Notes: generated by a model from the sequence alone, not told the origin. DNA of 64,000 nucleotides from Mauremys mutica (GCF_020497125.1 NC_059080.1:68492618-68556617); one strand, 5' to 3'; positions 10,991 through 23,934 are shown, counted from the stretch's first letter. Numbers and translations: made by a program.

Positions 10991-13434
10991 GGTCAGTAAG
11001 CCTTCAAGAAGGCCAACGCTAAAGGTATGAGAGGATTATTTCAAGTTAGCAAGTGGGAGACCAGCTATAGAACTCACCTCAGGTTTTATATGACACAGTT
11101 TCCTATTTTTATTGGTTTCTATGTCCAACACGATGTGACTTTTCAGGAGCGTGCTTCTGTGATTTACTCCTGACCCTTCTCCATGTAAAAGATTTGTCCT
11201 ATTCCATATCATCAGGTACAGTTATCCTCCTATTTAAGTTTTAAATTGATTTGTTAGTTTCCTGAATCTGTGCAATACCCCTTTAACATGTTCTTTTAAC
11301 TATTAAAATTAGTTTAGAAATTTAAAATCAAGTCATCCAACTACCATTGCTAGCCTATTCTTATTAACTTCTTGGTGCCAGATTTTGTAACTCTTGCCTA
11401 AGTTGAACTGACTTCAAATGGAACTATTCACATGAGTAATTACTGCTCAGTCTGAATAAAGATTGCAGAATTTGGACTTGAGTAATTCTATTGGAAAACT
11501 GTCTACCATTGACCTTTGTGTGGTGAATATTATACAAGGCTGGGAGACAATGACTTTGTGAAGTGCTTTTAGAAGAATGAAATAGTTACTTAAAAGTTTG
11601 AGATAAAAGAATGTAGAACACAGACTTCATCATCACTTCCTCCTCCTCCCTCCCACCCTATATCCCCTGGCTGCTTGCCCTTGACTGAGACAACACACTG
11701 GTGACATTTCTTTCAAAAAACTAAGCAGCAACTTTCAGTTGTCAAGCCTGTGCATGGTGCTTAGTAGCCAGAGATGGAACAGCTTATGGCATGTAGAGAT
11801 TACAACATTCTTCAGCAACTTTCCACACCTCAGTGCAAACAACTTTTTGCAAAGAGACAGTTCCATCTGCTTGGTTCCTTCTAATGCTTGGCAGCTCACA
11901 CAGTATCAAGGCACAGCAGGTTCGCTGTTATAACAGAAAACTAAGCCATCAATTCGCTCAAGTCATTTGAAATAAACACACACTGAGGCTTTCCAGACAC
12001 AGCAAACATGTTTACTGTTTCTGAAATGAGATTTTGGGTCCATTATGCTGTATGGAGGAGAGACAAAACCTCAGCACATCATGTGACCCCCACCTGCCAA
12101 CCCCCAGTCTAGCACAAGCAGTGGGGATTCAGCAGCTGTTCTGACACCAAGCAGCAGGTGGGTCACCAGCTCTTATTTACAATGAAAAGGCGCCTGGACC
12201 AAAACGTTGGGTTTGTTTTTCCTCCAATTTCACCCCAAAGTTTGTCATGTTTCAAGAGTGCATTTGTTTGGGCACCGACCCCTTTTTTCATTAAAAAATA
12301 ATCAATTTCTCAACAGTCAACAGCTTGAGAATTCAAGTCAGAACAAATCAGTCAGAATTTTTGAGAAGAAGGATGGTCTAGTGGAACTTAGGATTTGGGT
12401 GTTGTGAGGGTGGATACATTAAAGATTGTGAGGTGCTCAGACATTATGGTAAGGTCCATGTATGACACTCATTACCTAAGAGTATCATCATCACCATAAA
12501 AAATCCCTCACACACACATACCACACAAGCCCCCATCCACCTGCGCACACACTTTGCAGGAAAGTAAAGTTTGTGGGGCACAAGATTGCCCAAAAACTAA
12601 ACAGCAAACGTTTAAGAGAAACTTTGTGGTGGAATGTTCATTGTGCTTCAGAATTATCTAGAGTTGCATGATTCTCTGACAACATTCCTATGCTTTATAA
12701 GGTTATTGCCTTCAGATCATTCTAGTTCTGAGGTATAATGAATAGAATGTGGCAGATTTTACCCTTCTAATTAAAAAAGATGATAACTTCACATCATAGG
12801 TTTCACATTTTCAAAAGCATCTCCCTAAACAAAACATGAGATGAAAGAGTCCAGGTTTGTCTATTCAGAGCACTTTCCACCGATGTGCTGTACAGTTAAA
12901 GGCATTAAGGGTGTAACAAATACTGAGAAATCTGTCACTAGCTGTCATCTATATTGAAAGGACAGGATCCCCAGGGCTCACTGATGACAGCATTGAAAGA
13001 AATAGCTTCACCTGGAATGGCATTTTAATTCATCTTGGTGAACAATTTGGACCGCAAACTCACTGCTTCAGATTTGGATGACATGCCACTTATTAAACAA
13101 AACAGAAATGAAATCAGCCATTCATTATTGCCAGTTTCACATTTCAAGGCAAGAATCAACTGTGATTCTGATACACAGCAGTGCTGATAGCTAAACATCA
13201 AGGATCAACCATTTTTAAATGTAGTTACTATTAATTTCCTCAGGCAATCTTACATCACTTCCACTATCAACTCTTTGGTGTGTTCCTATTTTACGCATAG
13301 TTTCAGCTGACTAACACACGGCTAGTTCAAATGACTAGTTGCATATGGTCTATTTTCCTAACTTTTCCAGCACCTTTTTTCTTATGATACTTATCTGACT
13401 CGCCATCATCACAGTATCTGAGAGCCTCACAATC
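10991..13434. other. Unique-looking intergenic DNA with one palindromic remnant
   Basis: No supported gene. At 11378-11474 a diverged palindromic repeat (CCAGATTTTGTAACTC facing GAGTAATTAC and GCAGAATTTGG) resembles the short family described at 8251. Confidence 0.45.
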
Positions 13435-13632
13435 TAATGTATTTATCCTCATAACACTCCTGTGAAGTAAAGCAGTGCTATTGTGCCCATTTTACAGATA
13501 GGAGACCTGAGACACAAAGAGGCTAAGTGACTTGGCCAGAGTCACACATGGATGTTTGTGGCAGAGCAGAAATTTTACTCTCAGCTCTCACAGCCCAGGG
13601 TAGTGCTCTAACCGCTGGATGGTACTTCCTCT
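13435..13632 (-). repeat. MIR-type CORE-SINE, reverse orientation
   Basis: On the plus strand the order of blocks is the reverse complement of a MIR: CCCATTTTACAGATAGGAG, GAGACACAAAGAGGCTAAG, TGACTTGGCCAGAGTCACAC, then a GTGCTCTAACCGCTGGAT tRNA-like head. On the minus strand this reads head, core, tail as expected. MIRs are ancient in amniotes, and the divergence here agrees with that. Confidence 0.85.
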
Positions 13633-15869
13633 CCGATCCAGAGATCTAGATTCCTCACAAAGTATAAACACACACAAATTAGAATGGTAAATTTAATGCA
13701 AAACTTTGACTCATTTTTTTCAGATTTTCCAGTTTTTAGACCCACAGGAACCAGAGAGCTACTTTACTCCCCAAAATCATGAGGCCCTTCGCTACTTAAA
13801 TCCACTTGAGGGAAGAAAGACAGTAAAAAGGCAGCTGCCCATTCTCCAGTGGCTGCCAGATTCATTCAGGCCTTCTGCGGCCCCACAGAATGCTAACGGA
13901 GACCAATTTAAAGAGGGGGGAATTTCAAAAACATTCAGCACTGACCTAATTTTACTCCTGTTGAATAAAGACTTTACCAGTAATTTCAACAGCAGCAGAG
14001 TTATGCTACCTAAAACTCTCTTAAAAATTCCACCCTAAAAACTGATGTTAATAAAGATAGAAATTGAGATTTCAGATCATTAAGGTGAGGAATTTAGTCT
14101 AAATGTTACTGCCTCCTTTGTGGGGCATATAAATATTGAGAACAGCTGGTGATCTGTCTTACACAGGCAACACTATGTGGGCAGAGCTGGATACATGAGG
14201 ATTGAGAGGCAGGCTATTTTTCTTTTCATTGCATTTGTAGGTTTAGTTGAGATTCTTGATATTGTTATTTCAGTGCTTCTCTTCCTTCACACCCTCCCCC
14301 ACCCCCAATTTAATCATAAAGGTCACATTTTTTAGCTCTGACTTCCAGTTTTGCACATGCTTTTTTGGTACACAGTCACCCATAAACTGGGAGGTTTCAT
14401 GTACAGCTACCAATCTGCATGCACAAACATGGGTACATTTGTCAAATAAATACTCATAACCATACTCATTTTACCTGTGCAATCACAGGCACACAAAAGC
14501 CACCAGAAGGCTAGCTGTACAATTGCCCCTTAATAGATGTTCTGTTAGATTTAACAAATAGTGTGCAAATATAAAGCTGGGTAGATGTGCAGTTCTTTAT
14601 AATTTGTTTTTATTGGAGTCATATCTGAAACCCGGCTGGATGTATCTTTCCATTTTAGCTAAATACCAAAACGTTTTGATTTGCAAAATTATATTCACAA
14701 TCGCTGCTGCAAGAAGCTAGTCAAACAGTGATGGGTGGCAGTTTTAGTCCCTTCTCCTTTATTCCCCTTTAAAAGAAGTGTGTCTGGAACAGCAGTGAAT
14801 ACTGTGCATCACATTTTAAAGAGCTGATCCTATTAGTTTGTGGCTGTGTTGCAGTTGCGTCCTCTCTTGAGATCTGCCAGGGGAGCTGAGATTTATCAGG
14901 AAAGCAATCGTGCAGAACATCAAGCAGCTTGCAGTCAACTTGTTTACCATATTAGCTGCTCTCCAGTACTTCTCCTGGATTAGGAGACCTTGAATGCTGC
15001 CACTGTTCATCACATACGAGAAGACGTGTGAAACAAGATGCTTCTGTGATTTTGCATTTGTCTGCAGGGAACATCTATGTTTCTATTAAAAACACTGAAG
15101 GACAGATTTTTTAAAAAAGATTGTGCCCACAGCAATTTTATACTAGATTGATTCTAACGAGCTACTGGTGTTTAATTATTAAGGACTTGAGGGTGACTCA
15201 TGCAAGCAAAAAATTCTCCTAAATAACACTTCCAAATAAGACTAGTGCAGGGCAAGAGGCTATTGTCTATTCTCTGATGCCTTTGACAATCAAACATGCA
15301 AACAGAGGAGCTGTTCACATTCATATCTATGCAGCAATGCTCCCCTTCTTGTGAGCAACTCAACATCCCCAAGATATTGAAGTGGAAAAAAGTTTGTGCA
15401 TTTCATTCTTCATCTTGCAGTTTGCTGCACTCACCTGGAGTGTCAGTCAGGTTCTATGAGGTCACATTGCTGTGCTTGTGCAGTAAGTTATAGCACTGAG
15501 GCAGATATCTGGAGGAATTAATTGCTGCTATGATGCCTAGGAGAGCTGTAACATGCAGAAGCTCTCTCACACATTAAAGGAACACTATCAATTTGAAATC
15601 TAATCAGTTTCTAAAAGCTAGTTAATGGTAGAATCTGTTGCTTTAGCTGCCCCGAATTCCCCTGTTAGTTTTTGAGGTTTTACCACCTGTTTAGAATACA
15701 TTTTTTCCTTTCACCATTACTATGCAACAGAATCACACAAAGGAAACTGACTAGAATGAAACAAATGTTACATCTTGGTGAATTCACAGAGTAACCAAAC
15801 TTGAAAGATAAATTTGAGCAATACTAAGTAGCAAAATGTCAGACAGAAGAAGGGCAGTATCAATATTTA
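13633..15869. other. Unique-looking intergenic DNA
   Basis: No supported gene or repeat. A 110-codon open stretch at 13706-14038 has no recognisable domain. Confidence 0.45.
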
Positions 15870-15892
15870 AACACACACACACACACACACCC
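15870..15892. repeat. (CA)n microsatellite
   Basis: About ten uninterrupted CA units followed by a C/T-rich stretch. The minus strand reads (TG)n. Confidence 0.95.
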
Positions 15893-18812
15893 CTCTCCTT
15901 CCCCCTTCCCCCACAGGAGTCACTGAGCATCTGGCAACTTGAAACACCACCAACTGGAGTTCTATAGCCCAGCAACTCTCAGGATTAGTACCAAGTTTAA
16001 GAGGATAGTTTCCTTTTTCTGCAGGCTGGAGTAGTCTCTGGAATGTCCATATCCCACCTGTGAGGATATTGTGCTTGGGTGCTATTATTATTGTTATTTG
16101 AGAAAGTGGTATTTTAAGTGTCTCTTTCCGCCTCATACTTGGTAAGCAGGTAAGACAGTCATCCGCTATGTCAGGAACTTGCCATATTTAGGTTTGGGCC
16201 TGAGTGACTTGAGTTGGCCCAATGTTTAATGAAAGTTAGCGTTGCTAAGGAAGTTTGCAGCTGCTTTTAGGTGTGTAGGCAAAAGATGATTAGAACAGTC
16301 ACTCACTTGCCCTTGACTCTGCCCCCACTTCTTAGACTACTTTCCCAATGTCATAAATAATTCATTGCCATGAGAATGTGTAAAAATGAACAAGTGTGGA
16401 TGCTGATTGGGCAACTATATTTAAACAATGAAGACACATGTCTGGGATCTAAGCAGAAGTTTTCCTGTTAGGGCCTTACATTACTTTTTGGCATCCGGTT
16501 TTTGAGACACATCTGTTTTAATAGCAAGGAATCAGTTTATGACACGTATGTACCAAACTGGAATCTTCAGTGTGACTCTCAGACCAACATGTGAAGTCAT
16601 TAATCCACGATGAGCTATTGCCAACATGCTGGCAATGGCACCGCTAACGGGGGCTCAGTAGACGAGCCCCTGATTCCTACAAAAGATGCCAACTGTCATG
16701 CAAAGTAGGGGAAGGGGTCTTTCTCTTGCATCAAATACCTGAAGTTGTAACCTGCTTTCCTCTTTGTTGGACTGGCCACCCACAGGAAGAGAGTTGAAAG
16801 ACTCTGACCATCAGCTGAGACAAGCCTGAAGTGCAACTAAGAAAGGACAGATCAAGCCCACTGCATGCAAAAGCACGTTACATCTTATAATCGATGAAGA
16901 TACTAGTAAACATTTACTTGGTCCAAGAGCCAAGACCAACCACGTGAGCTACAGATTTTTAGATGGTGTGAATATCCTGTAGGACAACTTGAGGATGCTT
17001 GAATCACGCCAATGCCCACAAGTGTAAGAGTGTGTGTGTGAGATTCTCTCTGTTACTATTCCACAACACTGACACTAACCCCTAAATCTGTTGTTAAAAC
17101 AGTAAAAGATCTCTGGACCAGGGTTGCTCTAGAGCTGCTAGAAGTCTGGGATTTTAGAAATCATTCTGTCTGTGCCAATCTGCCAGAAAGATACAGGCAT
17201 TGTGTTAAAGTGGGGAGGGAAATATATAAAACAAATCAAGCTTAATGTAATCTTTGTGAACAGTGAAGCTTAGCAGGGGGAAAACAGCCAAAGAGGGAGA
17301 TACCAAGAACTTATTCTGAGTGATGTACTTCCTTAAAACTAAAGCAAGTAACAGCCTCTGCTGCTAACAAACACTGAGCTAAAGAGCGTACATGAAAGGA
17401 AACAGATTCTCCCCTTCCTCTTATTGTAAGTTGTTCAAATAATTGTTTTATTTAATTTACTCATTGTTTGATTCAGTTATTAAGTAAAGTAATTGGTGAA
17501 CCCGATAAATCAAATCATTGGACCTACCGACTGTCTCAATGTAACCTAAATTTGACCACTGTATTGTACCTTTGTAATTTAAGTTAGGAAAACTAGACTT
17601 GAACTTACCTAGTGACAGTTTACTTAAAAAAATTTATATAACTCCTTGCTTAAATCTTTTAATAAAGATGTAAGAGTTACTATGAACTGGTTTATTTCTC
17701 TAAATTTTAACTCAGACAAAGTAAGCTATGGAGGAGAAAAAGCAAAAATAGTTAAAAATCATTCCTGAGTCCATCCTCTATTTTAATTACTTACAATAGC
17801 ACCGTACAGTTGAGCATGCATAAAAATCAGATCTGGTAACCATCTTTAGTATGCTAATAGTAGCTCCTTCATTTTTAATTGTTACTTGTATGCATAAAGG
17901 TATCGAGATGTGTTCTATACAATTACTGTGTGACATCTGGGAAAGGGTTAATCAGCTCTTGGTGGTTGCTAGGCAATAGAGTCCTGCTCCTGTGGTATGT
18001 TCTTCCAATGAACCACTGTTCTGGTGATGTAACGTTCCTATAGCTCCCAGGGATTGTTTTATGAAAAAATTCATTCTGCAATGGAATTAGATTTCCAGCC
18101 TGCTCCTGTAGTTAAGTTTAGCTACTAAAAGCTGTTGTTTTTTAATTGCCTTCGGACCGTTGAACAGTCTATTAAAAAATGACCAAAATCTATTTAAGTC
18201 GTATTATCATGTTTAAAAAAAACAGAAAGAGAGCACCACCCAATAACCTTTTTTGGACAACTTAAAGGATTTCAGCAATGTCTAGAATTACATTATTAAT
18301 GCACCTTGAGTTATGACTCTCAAAATAGTAACAGTAGAGATGGACCAAAGCAAATCCCCAGATACGAACCTCTCAAAACTTTGGAAATGTTCTAATCTGG
18401 ATTCAAACTTAATAGCTGCCCTCCCCTCCCCAGGAATAGGGCATATAGTCATTTATTTTATAGATGCCTGAGTAAGGGTGGTAGCATCGGGTCAATAATG
18501 TGCAGAACCAAAAACCTGGATTTAAACACCCAGGAACTTTGAGGGGTTCTGCACATCACAAAAGAGAAAGAAGTGCCTAGGGTTTTCCCAGCTAGAAGGC
18601 ACCCCTCTCCTCAGAATCCACTATGTCTTGTTTATCCACCCAGGAACCAAATGGTTCCTTTGTGAGAGAGCAGCCTTACTATTAGCTCTTGATTCATCAA
18701 TAGCCAACGTTTCTTGCCAAATTCTTATTTCCTCATCTTATTCAGAGAACTATTCATACTTATTCAAAGAACTATTCATATTCATTTGAAGTGTGTTCTT
18801 TGCTTAATGTGA
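15893..18812. other. Unique-looking intergenic DNA
   Basis: No supported gene, RNA gene or repeat was recognised. A short GT run lies near 17030. Confidence 0.45.
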
Positions 18813-18930
18813 GAACAGATGCTGGAACTAGGGGTACTGGGCTTGAGGTGGTTTCCATCGTATACAGGGTTTACAGTTTGGTTCAATGGCTCTCAGCGCT
18901 CCCGCTATACAAATTGTTCCAGCACCCCTG
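18813..18930. repeat. Short palindromic MITE
   Basis: The left end GATGCTGGAACTAGGGGTAC and the right end TTGTTCCAGCACCCCTG are inverted copies of each other (GGTGCTGGAAC type). The interior GGTTTACAGTTTGGTTCAAT is a block I recall from a dispersed amniote repeat. It is most likely a non-autonomous DNA transposon. No target duplication is obvious. Confidence 0.6.
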
Positions 18931-19904
18931 AATGTGAGTGTCTTCAAATGACAGCTGAAGAATTCCACAATAACTATTCTGGCAAATGCTGGCCAGATCT
19001 AGAACGATGCTGAGCACTCACAAAACCCTGGACTCAGTATCTCTCATAATTAGGCCTGTTATTTGCCAGCTATGATGGCATCTACTTGAGGAAGATCATT
19101 TTGGCTATCAAGAGCTCTTCCTCCAGCAAAGAATCCTAAAGCAGACTGGGAGCACTGCCTTGAACTTACTGGGACTAAGTACAAGCTTGAGTGAAGGGAT
19201 GTGATTGCTCTGAGACAAGTCTTTTCATTTGTTTCTTGTGATTCATCTGAACTTCTAGGAGTTCACACCCCTGCTTTTCATTAAGGGGTAGATAATGCAT
19301 TTGGCTTTCTTTCAGTCCATTAATGCTTACCCTTTACTGGACTGGTCTTTTCTCCCTGGAGCTTATGATAAGACAAATAAGCGAGTCATTTTGGCACCAG
19401 TACTGGGATTTACAGTTCTCACAAATTGGTTGCTCTCAAAAGAGAAAATTAAAATCTTTTAGGAGAAGATGGCTGTACTGATAAAAGGTCAAGAGAACAG
19501 CAACAATAAAGGAGAGATTGTGTTATATTAAAATAAATGTAAGAAATAATTTTCTAACTGGCCTTTTCTTGATTTTCAAAATAAACCTGGTTTGGTTTAA
19601 AACAGCTGGATCTCTGGCTATTGGTGGGGTAGCTTACCCAGCGTGCCGTGAAGGAAATAGGATCCTTTGGCCTTTGAAGAGAGGCAGAAGAAGCTTTCAG
19701 TCTATAGTCAGTTCAATTTCTTGGGCTACAAAATGGATCAGGGAGGCCCTGGAAGGATCATGAAACACACCAGAGATGAGACACAAGCTGTGAGGACATG
19801 GCAGCATCTGTGGAACAAGGCGTAGTGAACCCCAACATTCAGATCATCCAGAAGAGATGCCACTCTTAACTAGGGGATCTCACACTTCCCAGCTTCTGCA
19901 GGCT
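18931..19904. other. Unique-looking intergenic DNA
   Basis: No supported gene or repeat. Confidence 0.5.
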
Positions 19905-20384
19905 GAGTTAATTGCACGCACTGGGGCCCTCTTGCATTCCAACATTCCCTCCCACAAGCTTCCCCTGTGCCCGCCTCCCATCCCTCTCTAGTTCAGGGAC
20001 TCCCTGTAACTTCAGCATTGCCCTCCCTTGTGTCTGGAGTTGTGCATCCTCCCTTCCCCCTCCACTACATGCCACAGTCCCCCATTCCAATAGCTCTGCA
20101 CATATCCTCATTCCTAGTCCCACCCCCCATGTTCTCCATTCCCTTACCCCTCCCATGCTGGAGCTTTGTACACCCCCTACCCCCATACCAGGTTCCCCCA
20201 TCAAGGGTTCTGTGTGCCCCCTCCCTCCCTCTACCCATTCCAGGGTTCTGCATCCCCCCCACCCCCCACCCATCCACGGCAGACATTCTATGAACCCAAG
20301 TATCAGAGGGGTAGCCGTGTTAGTCTGGTTCTGTAGAAGCAGCAAAGAATCCTGTGGCACCTTATAGCCTAACAGACATTTTGC

Positions 20385-20421
20385 AGCATGAGCTTTCGTG
20401 GGTGAATACCCACTTCTTCGG
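20385..20421 (-). ncRNA. Hammerhead-ribozyme-like motif, left arm
   Basis: This is the inverted copy of the motif at 20659. Stem II, GAAA and the short terminal stem are identical, but the core reads CCGAAGA with C in place of the conserved U. The base at the expected cleavage position is again G. It is predicted to be inactive. Confidence 0.4.
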
Positions 20422-20658
20422 ATGCAAGTAGTGGAAATTTCCAGGGGCAGGTATATATATGCAAGCAAGAAGCAAGCTAGAGATAATGAGGTTAGATCAA
20501 TCAGGGAGGAGAAACTGGTTCTGTAATTGGCAATTCTCCTCCCTTGGTTTTCACACCTCAACTGCTAGAACAGGGCCTCATCCTCCCTGATTGAACTAAC
20601 CTCGTTATCTCTAGCTTGCATATATATACCTGCCCCTGGAAATTTCCACTACTTGCAT

Positions 20659-20695
20659 CTGAAGAAGTGGGTATTCACCCACGAAAGCTCATGCT
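20659..20695 (+). ncRNA. Hammerhead-ribozyme-like motif, right arm
   Basis: The order is CTGAAGA (20659-20665), a 6-bp stem GTGGGT/ACCCAC closed by ATTC, GAAA (20683-20686), then a tiny GC-TCAT-GC stem and T. This matches the hammerhead core CUGANGA - stem II - GAAA - short stem III - U. There is one extra A before stem II. The base after the final U is G, which hammerheads do not cleave, and a stable stem I is not evident. It is therefore probably an inactive relic. Confidence 0.45.
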
Positions 20696-21016
20696 GCAAA
20701 ATGTCTGTTAGTCTATAAGGTGCCACAGGATTCTTTGCTGCTTCTATGAACCCAGTTATTTACCTCCTCCCATCCTAGGGGCTCTGTCAGCCCCTCCTCT
20801 TCCCTCCCCAATACCAGGATCCCCCATTTACCCTGCTCCATGCTAGGAGCTTTGTGCATGTCCCTTCTCCCCATTCTTCTTCTTTTCATCTGGGAGACGT
20901 GTTATTCAGGGTGTCAACACTTTCAGCTCTGTTGGGATACTAGATAGGGGTGTTTGTTGGAAGGCATTAATGGGTGTCTTAAGTTTTGGCTCCACTAAAG
21001 AGCTGGTGAGGATTTG

Positions 21017-21046
21017 CGCGCGCACGCGCGCACACACACACACACC
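21017..21046. repeat. Alternating purine-pyrimidine tract (GC)n(CA)n
   Basis: GCGCGCGCACGCGCGC is followed directly by (AC)n. All positions alternate purine and pyrimidine for about 30 bp, the classic Z-DNA-prone composition. Confidence 0.9.
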
Positions 21047-21540
21047 CCATTCTTTCCCTCCAAGACAATAGGGTTTTGACCATTATGCCTAGAACATTCC
21101 CTGAAATGTTGGAATGGAATGGCTCTGACATTCAAATCCAATGCATTACAGACAGAGAAACACCTCTAGTTGAATGTAAGGCCTTCACAAGCTCAATTAG
21201 CTGCTTTCACTTGAAGCTCATGCACCATAACAAGGTGAGAGAGAAACTGATGAAGTGCTAAGTGTCAGCATCCACAGAGCAGCCTGAAGAAAGGAAGGCC
21301 AGGGGAAGAGGAACAATGAAACTTTAGAATTGTGCGGGGAAGATTCTAAAGGGCTATTATCTTCCTTCAGTGATTGGCTTTTGTAGTCTAAGCACATTTT
21401 GCTGAGAACTAATGCTAACAGGAGATAGGCAAATTTAAAGGCTGGGGCCTGACTTTCCTCACATGCTGCTGGAGTTGGCAATTGAGATTTTAGGTCAAGT
21501 CTGCTACAGATAAAGGCCCAATCTGAGAAATGTAGATTTA
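21047..21540. other. Unique-looking DNA left of a Harbinger insertion
   Basis: No gene or repeat was recognised. Confidence 0.5.
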
Positions 21541-21960
21541 GGGCTTGGCTACACTTGCAAGTTAGTGTGCAATAAAGGAGCCCTATGCGCACTAGCTCAC
21601 TCCCCAGCCACACTGGCAACACACCAGAGCACTCTGACTCCGTGGCTAGAGCGCTCCTGGTACTCCACCTCGGTGAGTGGAATAACGTTTGCTGCACACC
21701 CACTGGAGTGCTGCGGTGCCAGTGTGGATGCCCTGGTTTGTTAATGCACTCTGACTGGCCCCCAGAATTATCCCACAATGCCTGTTCTAGCCACTCTGGT
21801 CATCACTTTGAATTCTACTGCCCTGCCCTCAGGTGACCAAACGTCATACCCACCCTTTAAATTCTCTGGGAATTTTGAAAATCCCTGTCCTGTTTGCTCA
21901 GCCAGGGGTGGAGTGCTCTCAGAAAATCTTTCCAGGTGACCATGCCTCCATGTGCCAGGC

Positions 21961-23689
21961 GATCCCCAGTATGGAGCAATGGCAAGGTGCTGGATCTCAG
22001 TGTTTGTGGGGAGGAAGCTGTCCAGTCCCAGCTGCGCTCCAGCCATAGGAATTATGATACCTAGGGGCAGATATCAAGGACCATGCTGGAAAGGGGCCAT
22101 GACCGGGACACACTGCAGTGCAGGATTAAAGTGAAGGAGCTGCAGAATGCCTACGGCAAAGCCTGCAAGACAAACCACCACTCTGGTGCTGCCCCTGTGA
22201 CCTGCCGTTTCTACAAAGAGCTAGACACGAAACTTGGGGGCGACCCCACCTCCACTCCGGGGACCACCATGGACATTTCAGAGCCCAGTTCAACAAGGCA
22301 GGAGGAGGAGGAGGAGGAAAGCGGGAGCGAGGGTGCTGAGGCGGAGGAAGACACCCTGGCATCCCTAGATGCATGCAGTCAGGAGCTGTTCTCAAGCCAG
22401 GAGGAAGGTAACCAGTCATGGTGGCCGGTGCTTGGGGAAGGACAAACACCAGTTTGTGGTGGTTCCCGATAAGCGGCTTTTATTTTGGGAAGGAAGTTAT
22501 ACAGTGTGGGCTCTTGGGACAAGGAGGATTAGGGCTGCATGCATGCCTAGATAGGGCGTTGATGTGCTCTCTCACATTGCGGTAATTGGCCTCAGTGATC
22601 TCTTCAAAGGTCTCATCCAGAACTTAGGCAATGTGCTTGTGCAGGTTTTTCGGGAGAGCCACGGTGGTCTTTGTCCCAGCCAGGCTAACTTGTCTGCACC
22701 ACTGTGCAGTGAGGGGCGGGGGAACCATTGCTGCACACAGACAAGCTGCATATGAGCTAGGGCAGAAGCTGCATTGCAGTAGAAGACCCTCCCTTGCTTC
22801 CCAGGTCACCCTCAGCAGCGAGATATCTTCCAGGACGAACTCCTGTGGAAAATGTGGGGACAGTGTTCAGTATAGGGGCCCCCTGCCGCTGTTGGCTCTC
22901 CCCAAGGCACAGAAACCCAGGGGACAGTACAGCCGTGAAACAATCAGTGATGCTTGACCCTGTGCTTACTCACCATTTTGGGGCTCCCATGGGTTATGTC
23001 CGCTCACTTTGGGATGGGCAAATTATGCTATTGTGTAGACTGTGCTTGCCCTTAAGTACGGGCGAATCCTTGCTCTGTCTGGTGTGAACAATGCTGTCTC
23101 TGTTAAGTGTTGCATTTTGCCTTTACAGATGCAACCTTGAGATCTCAGCCGTCTGTGTTATCACTGGCCAAAAGACTCCAAAGAATCAGAAAGAGGCCAC
23201 GTAGAAGCAAGGAAGAAATGCTGCATGAAGTAATGCAGCATTCAAATAATGAAAATCAAAAAGTGCAGGAGTGGAGGGAGAGCGAAAGGAGGGTCCACCA
23301 GCAGAACAAGGAGCGCCGGCACAAAAGCGAGGTGCTCCGGCAGCAAAGCACAATCGGCTGATAAGCATAATGGAGCACCAAGCAGACTCTATCCAGGTGC
23401 TCGTACCCATGCAGGTGGAGCACTACTGCGCCCACATGGCCTGCCCCTGCCCACCCCAGCCTTTGTCCCCAAAACTTTCCCTTCTGCCCCTATGTCACCT
23501 CCGACCCACTTTCCCCAACATCCAGGTTCTTATCACCACCAGCTGCCTCCAACACCTGACTCACCACCCAGCCTTGAAAACTACTACCCTTACCCACTGT
23601 ACTCAACCCCCATCACCATGCAGTATAGCCAGCCTAAAGTGCAGCACTCATTGCACAGCACTCCAGACAAGACCTACACAAATCTGTGA
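21961..23689 (+). pseudogene. Myb/SANT-like DNA-binding gene of the 21.5-kb Harbinger element (two exons, broken)
   Basis: In Harbinger elements the Myb-like protein binds transposon ends and helps bring the transposase to the DNA. Exon 1 runs to about 22407, with a GT donor at 22408. It encodes the end of the SANT/trihelix region (an ERGHDRDTLQCR-type helix, then a KVKEL helix and TCRFY), then an acidic Glu-rich stretch with TLASLD. Exon 2 starts at 23129 after CTTTACAG and keeps phase. It encodes a basic RKRPRRSKEEM segment and a coiled-coil-like Gln/Glu/Arg region, followed by a Pro-rich tail ending near 23689. Damage includes a TAG inside the SANT domain near 22061, a TGA at 23359-23361, and a frame change before the tail. 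The first tryptophan of the domain was not found. Confidence 0.75.
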
Positions 23690-23772
23690 TTGTACCGTTC
23701 CCCACCCCACCCCCTTACCCTTTCTGTTTCCTAAGCAGTTGTGTTTCTTTTCAATACATGAATTTTGTTTTC

Positions 23773-23778
23773 AATAAA
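23773..23778 (+). promoter_or_regulatory. Poly(A) signal of the Myb-like gene
   Basis: AATAAA lies 84 bases after the stop of the Myb-like tail. It faces a minus-strand AATAAA at 23810-23805 that would serve the transposase gene, giving a compact convergent arrangement. Confidence 0.6.
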
Positions 23779-23934
23779 TGGATTTTTTGGCTTTGAAAAC
23801 GTTCTTTATTATTGCATAAACTAAAAGATACCTTAGCCCAGGAAAGCAACAGGCACTGCAAGTCAGCGTAGCAAACACAGATTTCTACTAACATTGGAAC
23901 CACTGCACTTCACTCCCATGCAGGGCACCAGACA

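Larger units (their letters stand above)
20299..20744 (-). mobile_element. Penelope-type element fragment with inverted terminal segments
   Basis: The left arm (20335-20510) and right arm (20581-20744) are near-identical inverted copies separated by about 70 bp. Each arm contains GCAGCAAAGAATCCTGTGG at its outer end, a hammerhead-like motif and a GGTATATATATGCAAGC block. Target duplications of at least 10 bp flank the element (TATGAACCCA at 20289-20298 and 20745-20754). The left side extends a further 35 bp (TATCAGAGGGGTAGCCGTG) that the right side lacks, as expected of end truncation in retrotransposition. Inverted or tandem long terminal segments with hammerhead motifs are known from Penelope-like elements, so that class is inferred. 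No reverse transcriptase is present. Confidence 0.65.
19905..20860. repeat. C-rich degenerate repeat tract, split by an inserted element
   Basis: CCCTCCC-rich units recur, with loosely repeated words such as CATTCCAGGGTTCTG, CATGCTGGAGCTTTG and CATGCTAGGAGCTTTG. The tract (19905-20298 and 20755-20860) is interrupted by the inverted-repeat element at 20299-20744, and both parts share the same character. Long open frames here on either strand reflect low stop density, not genes. Confidence 0.65.

Noticed and set aside
13706..14038. 110-codon plus-strand frame
   Set aside because: No domain, no splice context and ordinary composition. It fits chance in unique DNA.
19908..20561. 217-codon minus-strand open frame
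   Set aside because: It runs through the C-rich degenerate repeat and into the inverted-repeat element. Gly-rich composition reflects the repeat.
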